Source of the DNA: Planctomycetota bacterium
Lineage (GTDB): Bacteria; Planctomycetota; SZUA-567; H5-PLA8
Reading direction: 5' to 3'
Length of the DNA: 5,048 bases
Assembly: GCA_025355035.1 (NCBI GenBank)
Contig: JANXLS010000696.1
Coordinates: 1-5,048, forward strand
Both the position numbers and the translations under genes were made by a program. The first letter of the stretch is position 1. Each line of letters starts with the position of its first letter. Of this stretch, positions 1 to 5,048 are shown piece by piece. A model generated the notes under the pieces. The model was given only the letters and a program-made list of their open reading frames with translations, had not been told where the DNA came from and did no database searches.

Positions 1-215
1 TTGTCGGACTCGATGCCCAACAGCGTGACATTTACGTCCGGATGGCGGCTGCGCCAATGCTGGCGCAAATCATGGATCGCCTGGCCGGTGCCGCATCCGG
101 CATCAAGCACGGCAAATGGGCCTGGCGCGGTCAACCTGAAAAGGCTGGCCACGGTCGAGACGATGCGGTCTTGAGTGGGAAAAAATCCCTGTTGTACGCG
201 GGCAATTTCGCGCAT
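1..215 (-). CDS. SAM-dependent methyltransferase-like protein (DUF6094-like), 5' part only
   Basis: The first 71 codons of a gene that leaves the window on the left. The protein begins MREIARVQQGFFPTQDRIVS, and residues 37-45 read LDAGCGTGQ, the glycine-rich SAM-binding motif I of class I methyltransferases. Residues 66-70 (LGIES) fit the strand-end acidic position, E69, that usually contacts the SAM ribose. The opening pattern (basic start, then G-F/Y-F/Y-P-T before the SAM fold) resembles DUF6094-type methylases, often found on plasmids, phages and accessory islands. The start at 215 is chosen because AAGGAGG lies 5 nt upstream. The methylated substrate (DNA, RNA, protein or small molecule) cannot be told, because the catalytic motif IV lies outside the window. 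It is the nearest gene downstream of the DUF1501 remnant on the same strand, 210 bp away. I am sure of the methyltransferase fold and moderately sure of the DUF6094 assignment. Confidence 0.78.
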   Translation of the reverse strand, partial: MREIARVQQGFFPTQDRIVSTVASLFRLTAPGPFAVLDAGCGTGQAIHDLRQHWRSRHPDVNVTLLGIESD

Positions 216-425
216 GAATCCCTCCTTGCGATTTCCAGGAAAAAAGTACACGGAAGACATTGCGGTTTGTAATTAAATCAGCCACACAGAGCGTCGTTTT
301 CAAGAGCGCATGACGCTCCTGGACCTGACGCGAGTTCGCATTCAGTAAAACGATCGTGGTGCGAAAGGCGGTAGGCTCGCAACGTTTTTATCGAAGGACG
401 ATTGCCGGAAATATTAGTGGGGGAT
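216..425. other. Gene-free spacer with a weak stem-loop
   Basis: I find no supported gene in this spacer between the DUF1501 remnant and the methyltransferase-like gene. It contains one perfect 7-bp inverted repeat, gagcgtc at 289-295 and gacgctc at 312-318, with a 16-nt loop and no T-tract, so it is not a convincing terminator. The stretch must hold the methyltransferase promoter if that gene is not co-transcribed. On the minus strand a TTGAAA-like hexamer occurs near 298-303, but no well-spaced -10 box follows it, so I do not call a promoter. Confidence 0.5.
221..227 (-). promoter_or_regulatory. Ribosome binding site of the methyltransferase-like gene
   Basis: On the minus strand this reads AAGGAGG, a near-perfect Shine-Dalgarno sequence, 5 nt before the ATG at 215. 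It fixes the start of an open-ended gene that could otherwise be overlooked. Confidence 0.8.
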
Positions 426-1213
426 TCACGCCAACACCTCTTTCACCACATTCCCATGTACATCCGTCAGCCGGAAGTCGCGTCCGGTGTAGCGGTAGGT
501 GAGACGTTCGTGGTCGAGTCCGAGCAGGTGCAGCATCGTCGCGTGCAGGTCATGGACGTGGACTTTGTTCTCCACTGCTTCGTAGTCGTCAGTCGCGCCG
601 TGGTTGAAACCACCCTTTACGCCGCCTCCGGCCATCCACATCGTGAAGGCGTTGTTGTTGTGGTCGCGCCCATCAGTCCCTGAGCATGCGGCGTGCGGCC
701 GAATTCGCCGCCCCAAACCACCATTGTGTCATTCGGCAAGCCGCGCTGTTCGAGGTCGGTGAGTAGCCCGGCGATTGGCTGTTCCACCGAGGCGCAGTTG
801 GCCCCGAGAGCGGTCGTCAGATTGAAGTGCGGGTCCCAGTCTCTGTGCGAGATTTCCACGAAGCGCACGCCGGCCTCAACCAAGCGCCGAGCCAACAGGC
901 ATTTCCTTCCGAAATAATCGGTGCCCGCGCCTTGTCCGCGACCGTGGGCGCTGCCAACGTCGCCAATGCCATACAGCTTTTTCGTCGCTTCGCTCTCGTG
1001 GGAAATGTTCATCGCCTGCGGCATTTCCTTCTGCATTTTGAAGGCGAGTTCGTAGCTCTCGATCACGCCCTCAACATCGGGATTCGACCCGTCGAGCCGC
1101 AACGTCTCGCGGTTGAACGTCTGCAGCAAGTCAAGTTCGGCGCGTTGAACCGTGGGATTGAGCGTCGACTTGAGGTTGCGGATTTCGGCGCCGGCGATGG
1201 GGCCGGCGCTTAC
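426..1213 (-). pseudogene. DUF1501 family protein, N-terminally truncated and frameshifted
   Basis: About 262 residues of the C-terminal part of a DUF1501 protein, a family of the alkaline phosphatase/sulfatase superfamily, usually exported and about 400-480 residues long. Family signatures are clear: NLKSTLNPTVQRAELDLLQ near the upstream end, then RRLVEAGVRFVEI, VVWGGEFGRTP, GRDHNNNAFTMWMAGGGVKG and KVHVHDLHATMLHLLGLDH, ending VVKEVLA and TGA at 426-428. Two defects are visible. First, the frame is open only from 1213 (TAA at 1214-1216), so the N-terminal 40% or so, with its export signal, is missing. Second, the frame changes within GGG (plus-strand ccc, 678-680). Restoring one G gives AQGTDGRDHN, exactly the family sequence, while without it the first frame ends near 617. 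There is no -1 slippery heptamer, so mutation or sequencing error is likelier than programmed frameshifting. Its usual partner, a DUF1549/DUF1553 gene, survives only as the fragment at 4249-4596. Confidence 0.93.
1188..1209 (-). terminator. GC-rich hairpin directly after the stop of the large secreted-protein gene
   Basis: A perfect 8-bp inverted repeat: on the minus strand gcgccggc (1209-1202), a 6-nt loop, then gccggcgc (1195-1188). It begins at the base after the TAA of the 892-residue gene and could halt transcription. No T-run follows, so it lacks the second half of a classic intrinsic terminator. It also lies inside the upstream end of the DUF1501 remnant, so the match may be partly fortuitous GC-rich coding sequence. 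Confidence 0.4.
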
Positions 1214-3888
1214 TTATGGCCGAACTTCGCCAACCCCGGGTAACCGGGTGTGACGTAGTTCAGCGGTGTAATGTACGAACCGCGTAGGCCATTCAATTGG
1301 ATTTCAATCAGCGCCTTTTTGGGCCGTCCCTTGGAATCCAGCCCGGCGTTTTCGGCGACAGCTTTTCCCAGGTTGCCGCCGTGCAGGTAAATGCGGAAAG
1401 CAGTCTCACCCGTTTTGGTTGCTTTGTGGCTGAAATGAAGCGTACCGAGTGGACCGCTGGCGTTGCCCACGGCATTTAATTTAAACGTATCGGTCAAATT
1501 ATTCACTGTAAGGGTGAGACTGGAACCCGAGTAATTTGTGTTGGCCGGGAAGGATACCGTACCCGTGAGTTTCAACAGACTCGGGTACAGCCGGATTCGT
1601 CCCTGCGTGATCTTGATTTCAAAAGTTCCCGGCAGGAACGCGGACTTGTCCAAAGACACATCCTCAACCAACAGTGTGAACGATGTCGTCGTAGAACCGC
1701 TCGTTCCCGGATCCTGAGCCGTGACAGTCACCGTGTACGTTCCCGCAACCGTGTAGATGTGCGACACCGTGCTCCCTGGCGATGTAAGTGAACCGTCACC
1801 AAAGTCCCAGGTGACAATCGCAGTTGCTGAGCTGGGCACAGCAGTAAATGTGACGGGAATATCTTGGATTGCCGGATCCGGATAAGCCGAGGGCGGACTG
1901 CTGAAATTAACCGATGCTGTCACGCTCAACACACCATTGGCGTATGTACTGCCAGGCAAGTCATAGTTCGTGGCGCTTAAAGTTCCAATAGCAACAGTAA
2001 TGGGATAGACGCCAACCGGACTGTTGGTCGTCGCCGTGGTGCTCAACGCCGCAGAACCGCTGACGACTGCACTGCTATCTCCGTTGACAAACCCTGAAAT
2101 CGTTGCTGTGAGTGTCGGGTTTACACTGCCGACTATTTTACTCTTATTGTCCGCTTTAACGGTGAGAATTGCTTTATTGACGACGATCGTTGCTGAAACG
2201 CTGGACGCGGCGCTGAAGCGCGCATCCCCCGCCTGATCGGCTTTGACAATGACACTGCCGGCTCCGGTGACGGTGAGCGTCGAGCCGGCGAGGGTCGCGG
2301 GACCTGAGACAAGCGTATACGTCACGGGAAGTCCCGACGTGGACGTTCCCATTAGAGTAATCGGCGCGATTCCATACGTGACAGGGCTAGCCGGTGCGAA
2401 GGTGATCGTCTGGGCAGTTTTTACATAGGTGTATTGATCACTTGCGGAGGTGGTGGAAGTGCCCCCAAGCGTAGTCACCGTGATATCAACGGTTCCTACG
2501 GTTCCAGCTGGAGCGGTACAGGTTAATGAGGTGGCGGAATTCACTGTGAAGCTGCTGGCTGCCGTCGCCCCAAAATTTACCGCGCTCGTACTCGACAAAT
2601 CGGTCCCTGTAACGGTGACCGCTGTAGCCCCCGCAGTGGGTCCACTGGCCGGACTAATGGATGTCACTGTCGGAATTGGTGTATAGGTGTATTGATCGGC
2701 GGGCGAAATTCGAGACGTTACACCGGGGTTCCTTGCCAGAATATCGAGAGTTCGCGCCGGATTTGCAGGCATGATGCACGTGATCTGAGTGTCCGAATCG
2801 ACCGTGAACGGAATTGTCCCTCGTTGTAGTACTACAGCGGTTACTCCAGTGAAATTGACTCCGGTTAGTATGACCGTTGTTCCGCCCGCAAGAGGTCCTC
2901 CTTTGGGGCTGATGGAGAAGATCAAAGGGTCATTGAAATTGTCGAAACTTCCTACGCCGGTCGCGGTTCCCTTCTTACCATCGATCGTGCCAGGCCCGGT
3001 TCTCGTCACCGTCGCGCCGGCGATGGCGGTATTGTCAAGCGAGTCGAAACCGGCACCACCATCTACTTTTCCGGAAACAGTTCCTGCCGATCCAAGTGTG
3101 AAAAAGTCGTTGCCCGTGCCGCCGGTGAGGTTTGCCATTGCATTGAATGTTATTACAAAACCAAAGCCGCTGTCGAAAGTACCTGCATTCGCCCCGGAAA
3201 CTGTCCAATTGGTAAAGAGATCGGGACCGATCAGGGTGTTAACACCCGTCCCGGCGTTAATAGCGAGGCTGGCGGTGTGATTAATGACGGTTTGGATGAC
3301 GCCTGGAGCGAGTCCGCTGATTGCGACGTTGGTGTTGGCAATATTCGTGACAGTCGTTGTTCGGCCGGTCGTATCCGCTGAATTGTCGACAACCAGATTA
3401 ATCAAGCCGGTGGGATTCGAGAAGGTGACATTTCCCAAGATTCCCTGAACGCTACCGGAATTGCCCACGTTGACGGCCATAGTGGTGCCAGTTCCGACCC
3501 TAATGTTCGCGCCTGCTGCGGGAATCCCAGTGACGTTAACAACACCGTTCAGGACGCTTGAAACGGTAACCGCCGATATCGAGGCCGCCGGTCCGGTCGC
3601 TATCCGTTGAGTGCCATCCAGCGTGAAACCAGCCGTGACCGCGTTTTGGGTCAAAATCATGATTTCAGCACCATCGGTCAGAATGTAATTGCCGTTTGAA
3701 AATGCAATTTTCAGATTCGGCGCAACGTTGTTGCTCTGCAAATGAGATAAATTATTGCCGCCCGTAACGTCGACAGTCGCTGATAAAATGAATCTAGGCG
3801 CGATCGTCACGTCCGCTTGATTCGCTGCCGCTTGAACTGATCCTGTCACTATCACCCCAATAACCACCAAACACATTGCAAATCGCAT
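1210..3888 (-). CDS. Large secreted modular protein with RTX-like, TIG, MBG and PKD domains
   Basis: An intact 892-residue gene for an exported protein, probably extracellular or surface-attached, of unknown specific function. Residues 1-20 form a Sec signal peptide (short basic start, hydrophobic core, likely cleavage after VQA). Residues 27-320 are Thr/Asn/Gly/Val-rich beta sequence; two glycine-Asp motifs near its end (GGTGND at 256-261, GGAGFDSL at 277-284) resemble RTX calcium-binding nonapeptides. Two IPT/TIG immunoglobulin-like domains follow (about 321-403 and 406-489, each ending DQYTY), then a bacterial Ig-like/MBG-linked module (about 493-571), an MBG domain (572-657), and a PKD domain (660-742) with the diagnostic WDFGDGS at 694-700 and a YTVAGTYTVTV strand. 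Residues 743-892 form a C-terminal region I do not recognise. I see no LPXTG, PEP-CTERM or other sorting signal. The ATG at 3888 is supported by AAGGGG 5 nt upstream and by the signal peptide it creates; an ATG at codon 5 would cut into that signal. Adhesion or polymer/protein binding is the usual inference for such architectures. The gene lies between fragments of a DUF1549/DUF1501 pair. Confidence 0.93.
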   Translation of the reverse strand: MRFAMCLVVIGVIVTGSVQAAANQADVTIAPRFILSATVDVTGGNNLSHLQSNNVAPNLKIAFSNGNYILTDGAEIMILTQNAVTAGFTLDGTQRIATGPAASISAVTVSSVLNGVVNVTGIPAAGANIRVGTGTTMAVNVGNSGSVQGILGNVTFSNPTGLINLVVDNSADTTGRTTTVTNIANTNVAISGLAPGVIQTVINHTASLAINAGTGVNTLIGPDLFTNWTVSGANAGTFDSGFGFVITFNAMANLTGGTGNDFFTLGSAGTVSGKVDGGAGFDSLDNTAIAGATVTRTGPGTIDGKKGTATGVGSFDNFNDPLIFSISPKGGPLAGGTTVILTGVNFTGVTAVVLQRGTIPFTVDSDTQITCIMPANPARTLDILARNPGVTSRISPADQYTYTPIPTVTSISPASGPTAGATAVTVTGTDLSSTSAVNFGATAASSFTVNSATSLTCTAPAGTVGTVDITVTTLGGTSTTSASDQYTYVKTAQTITFAPASPVTYGIAPITLMGTSTSGLPVTYTLVSGPATLAGSTLTVTGAGSVIVKADQAGDARFSAASSVSATIVVNKAILTVKADNKSKIVGSVNPTLTATISGFVNGDSSAVVSGSAALSTTATTNSPVGVYPITVAIGTLSATNYDLPGSTYANGVLSVTASVNFSSPPSAYPDPAIQDIPVTFTAVPSSATAIVTWDFGDGSLTSPGSTVSHIYTVAGTYTVTVTAQDPGTSGSTTTSFTLLVEDVSLDKSAFLPGTFEIKITQGRIRLYPSLLKLTGTVSFPANTNYSGSSLTLTVNNLTDTFKLNAVGNASGPLGTLHFSHKATKTGETAFRIYLHGGNLGKAVAENAGLDSKGRPKKALIEIQLNGLRGSYITPLNYVTPGYPGLAKFGHK
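2425..2697 (-). repeat. Tandem TIG-domain repeat unit, 86 codons
   Basis: The 15-bp sequence ataggtgtattgatc occurs identically at 2425-2439 and 2683-2697, exactly 258 bp (86 codons) apart. It encodes the DQYTY end of each TIG domain. Between these points the two units have diverged, although both also keep an (I/L)TC(I/T)(M/A)PA segment. This suggests an old internal duplication with strong codon conservation at the domain boundary. Confidence 0.75.
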
Positions 3889-3893
3889 CAGTT

Positions 3894-3899
3894 CCCCTT
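3894..3899 (-). promoter_or_regulatory. Ribosome binding site of the secreted-protein gene
   Basis: On the minus strand this reads AAGGGG, 5 nt before the ATG at 3888. It supports that start over the in-frame ATG four codons later. Confidence 0.6.
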
Positions 3900-3941
3900 A
3901 AAAAAAACGATCGCTAGACGAGGCAGGACTTTGGATACCAT

Positions 3942-3958
3942 GTTTTAGTGACTAAAAC
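3942..3958. promoter_or_regulatory. Perfect 17-bp palindrome upstream of the secreted-protein gene (candidate operator)
   Basis: The sequence gttttagt-g-actaaaac has two perfect 8-bp arms around a single central base. It lies 53 bp upstream of the start codon at 3888, in AT-rich DNA where a promoter is expected. The size and symmetry suit a dimeric repressor or activator. I cannot assign a regulator, and no flanking -35/-10 pair is clear. Confidence 0.45.
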
Positions 3959-4132
3959 GAATTTTTAGATTACTTCATTAAACCGCAATTCGTAAAATGA
4001 ACACGCAGTAGATCGATCGAATGCTCGCTCATCGTACTAATTTAGGACAGCCAAACATGTTCGGCGCAGAATTTGCAACAAATTCATTTTCATTGCAATT
4101 TCGCGGGTGACCCCTTTCAGCTAAAGAGACAA

Positions 4133-4184
4133 GGGACGTGCGAGAATTTTCGAGAATTCGGGGACTGAATTCGGGGACGTGCAC
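4133..4184 (+). repeat. Cluster of short GGGGAC direct repeats
   Basis: The 12-mer gaattcggggac occurs twice, 13 bp apart (4154-4165 and 4167-4178). The 9-mer gggacgtgc occurs at 4133-4141 and again within 4174-4182, and cgagaatt occurs at 4141-4148 and 4151-4158. The cluster lies just outside the broken 3' end of the DUF1549 fragment. REP sequences mobilised by RAYT-type transposases can carry a GGAC (or GTAG) tetranucleotide next to a hairpin, so a REP-like origin is possible, but no transposase of that type is in the window. Confidence 0.6.
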
Positions 4185-4203
4185 AAAACCAAAAATCAAT
4201 GAT

Positions 4204-4216
4204 AGAGAATTTCTCT
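4204..4216. repeat. Short perfect inverted repeat
   Basis: agagaa-t-ttctct, two perfect 6-bp arms around one base, between the GGGGAC repeats and the end of the DUF1549 fragment. It is too short to assign a role and may be chance in AT-rich sequence. Confidence 0.3.
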
Positions 4217-4248
4217 TGCCGGTAACGTCCAGAAAAGCATGTGCTCAT

Positions 4249-4596
4249 TCACCGAAAATTCTTCCCCGGGAGCACATCGCCGGCAAGCTGCTCGCGCAGG
4301 AACTGGTCGTAAGGCAAGTCCTTGTTGAATGCCGCGATCACGTAGTCGCGATAGCGCCAGGCGTTCGGAAAAGAGAGGTTGATGTCCTTCCCCGTGCTTT
4401 CCGCGTAGCGCGCCACATCCAGCCAGTGCCGCCCCCAGCGCTCGCCAAACTGCGGACTGGCCAGCAGCGCATCCACAATCTTTTCAAAAGCCTGCGGCGA
4501 TGTATCCGCAACGAAACCCTTTGCCATCTCCGGCGACGGCGGCAGCCCGGTCAAATCAAAACACACGCGGCGCAGCAGCGTCAGCTTGTCCGAATC
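4249..4596 (-). pseudogene. DUF1549 (PSCyt2) domain fragment of a planctomycete-type cytochrome-associated protein
   Basis: About 115 residues of a DUF1549 domain, truncated at both ends. The match starts at DKLTLLRRVCFDLTGLPPSP and continues through LLASPQFGERWGRHWLDVARYAES, then PNAWRYRDYVIAAFN, DLPYDQFLREQLAGDVLP, before ending in GKNFR and TGA at 4249-4251. Full proteins of this class are normally 700-1100 residues: an N-terminal cytochrome c-like (PSCyt1) domain, DUF1549, then DUF1553. Here both flanking domains are absent. Family similarity fades upstream of about 4596; the frame stays open to a TGA at 4669-4671 but encodes nothing family-like. No plausible start codon with a ribosome binding site is seen, so this is a relic. 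These genes are normally followed on the same strand by a DUF1501 gene, and the DUF1501 remnant at 426-1213 lies downstream in that orientation. Confidence 0.93.
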
Positions 4597-4617
4597 GCGG
4601 AAATGAAAATAAAAGCG

Positions 4618-4656
4618 GATGAAACCAGCCGTCGCTCGTGACGGCTGGCTTCGATC
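4618..4656. repeat. Long imperfect hairpin at the DUF1549/transposase boundary
   Basis: gaaaccagccgtc (4621-4633) pairs with gacggctggcttc (4640-4652) around a 6-nt loop gctcgt: 12 of 13 pairs, with 9 uninterrupted pairs next to the loop. Skipping one bulged g (4653), gat (4618-4620) also pairs with atc (4654-4656). It sits between the end of DUF1549 similarity (about 4596) and the start of transposase similarity (about 4680). It could be a terminator stem without a T-tract, a REP-like element, or an insertion hot-spot; the sequence alone does not decide. Confidence 0.7.
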
Positions 4657-5048
4657 ATGTGGTTTAGTTCAGCGCCGCCGTCAGCACATGGTTCTGGCCC
4701 GGCAACGGCAGGCTCATTTTGTGGTGCGGGTTTCGTCGCGGATGTTGACGTCGTCCAAGCGCAAGCTGGGCTATCGGGATGATGTGCGCGAGTGGCGGCG
4801 GCCGAGTCCGTCGCAGACTGTTTTCGCGGACAAGCTGGAGTCACTGCCGGAGTCGATGGAAGTGCGCGTGATCGAACGCGCGGTGCGGCGGGCGGGGTAC
4901 AGAACATGGACGCTGCGGATCGCAACATCGTTGTTGGATGCGAGCCTGTATTCGGCGGACGATCTGGTCGAGTTGTACCTGCGCCGCTGGGATATTGAAT
5001 TGACGATTCGGACGTTGAAAACGCACGAGCACATGGCACGACTGACAG
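4619..5048 (+). pseudogene. IS4-type DDE transposase fragment (C-terminal catalytic part), runs off the right edge
   Basis: The frame is open from ATG 4619 to the window end (143 codons); a TAA lies just upstream at 4610-4612. Convincing transposase similarity starts near residue 24, with MVLARQRQAHFVVRVSSR matching the strand after the second catalytic Asp in IS4-type DDE transposases. It continues through ATSLLDASLYSADDLVELY to the hallmark YREK signature: Y120, R123, E127 and K134 in LYLRRWDIELTIRTLK, with the spacing Y-2-R-3-E-6-K. E127 would be the catalytic glutamate. The N-terminal half, including both catalytic aspartates and the GD-x-R type motif, is absent. The first 20 or so codons cross the hairpin at 4618-4656 and look unrelated to the family. 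The ATG is therefore probably fortuitous, and the gene is a 5'-truncated relic unless the missing part was displaced. The right-hand end lies outside the window. Confidence 0.85.

Larger units (their letters stand above)
3889..4248. other. AT-rich gene-free region upstream of the secreted-protein gene
   Basis: No supported gene. The part next to the secreted-protein gene (to about 4080) is AT-rich and should hold its promoter, including the 17-bp palindrome. The part from about 4130 on has a different texture: short direct repeats built on gaattcggggac, repeated cgagaatt, and an inverted repeat at 4204-4216. This outer part probably has a separate, mobile-element or rearrangement origin (inference). 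Confidence 0.5.

Noticed and set aside
672..690. Programmed -1 frameshifting in DUF1501
   Set aside because: There is no slippery X-XXY-YYZ heptamer at the switch point, and the gene is already truncated, so decay or sequencing error is simpler.
402..1243. Plus-strand open frames across the DUF1501 remnant
   Set aside because: They are antisense to strongly family-like DUF1501 sequence and have no motifs of their own.
1188..3026. 13-bp identity gcgccggcgatgg at 1188-1200 and 3014-3026
   Set aside because: Considered as recombination homology at the DUF1501 break, but a 13-bp match is not very unlikely in a GC-rich 5-kb window, and both copies encode an ordinary (A/P)IAGA stretch.
2024..3280. 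Several plus-strand open frames of 60-163 codons inside the secreted-protein gene
   Set aside because: They lie antisense to a clearly coding gene with recognised domains, have low-complexity Val/Pro/Thr-rich products, and show no family motifs or ribosome binding sites.
259..3988. 10-bp attgcggttt shared between the two upstream regions (259-268 plus, 3979-3988 minus)
   Set aside because: Considered as a shared regulatory site, but 10-bp matches are expected by chance in a window this size, and the two copies face opposite ways relative to their genes.
1234..4270. ccccggg at both 1234-1240 and 4264-4270, near the two breakpoints
   Set aside because: Considered as a target-site duplication, but it is only 7 bp, lies inside coding sequence at both places, and is not at the exact ends of the segment.
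4581..5039. A 152-codon minus-strand frame across the transposase fragment
   Set aside because: It is the antisense shadow of the IS4-type sequence; its Arg/Pro/Ser-rich product resembles no family, while the plus strand has the YREK signature.

Overview
The window looks like chromosomal DNA from a planctomycete or verrucomicrobium. It carries remnants of a DUF1549 gene and a DUF1501 gene, a gene pair expanded in those phyla, and a large secreted protein built of TIG, MBG and PKD modules. This placement is inferred from gene families only; no rRNA or other marker is present.

Layout from left to right. The start of a minus-strand gene for a SAM-dependent methyltransferase-like protein (start at 215, strong ribosome binding site) runs off the left edge. 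A gene-free spacer follows (216-425). Next is a minus-strand DUF1501 remnant (426-1213) that has lost its N-terminal part and carries one frameshift. The main intact gene (1210-3888, minus strand) encodes an 892-residue exported modular protein. An AT-rich upstream region follows, with a perfect 17-bp palindrome and, further out, a cluster of GGGGAC-type short repeats. A minus-strand DUF1549 fragment (4249-4596) comes next. A 39-bp imperfect hairpin (4618-4656) then separates it from a plus-strand IS4-type DDE transposase fragment that runs off the right edge.

The region reads as a damaged locus rather than a working pathway. DUF1549/DUF1553 and DUF1501 genes normally sit next to each other on the same strand in that order. 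Here one piece of each survives in the expected order and orientation, but the 3' part of the first and the 5' part of the second are gone, and about 3 kb with the secreted-protein gene lies in their place. The nearby transposase fragment and short repeats point to mobile-element activity or recombination as the cause, which is inference. I see no CRISPR array, tRNA or rRNA, and no convincing new multi-gene system.
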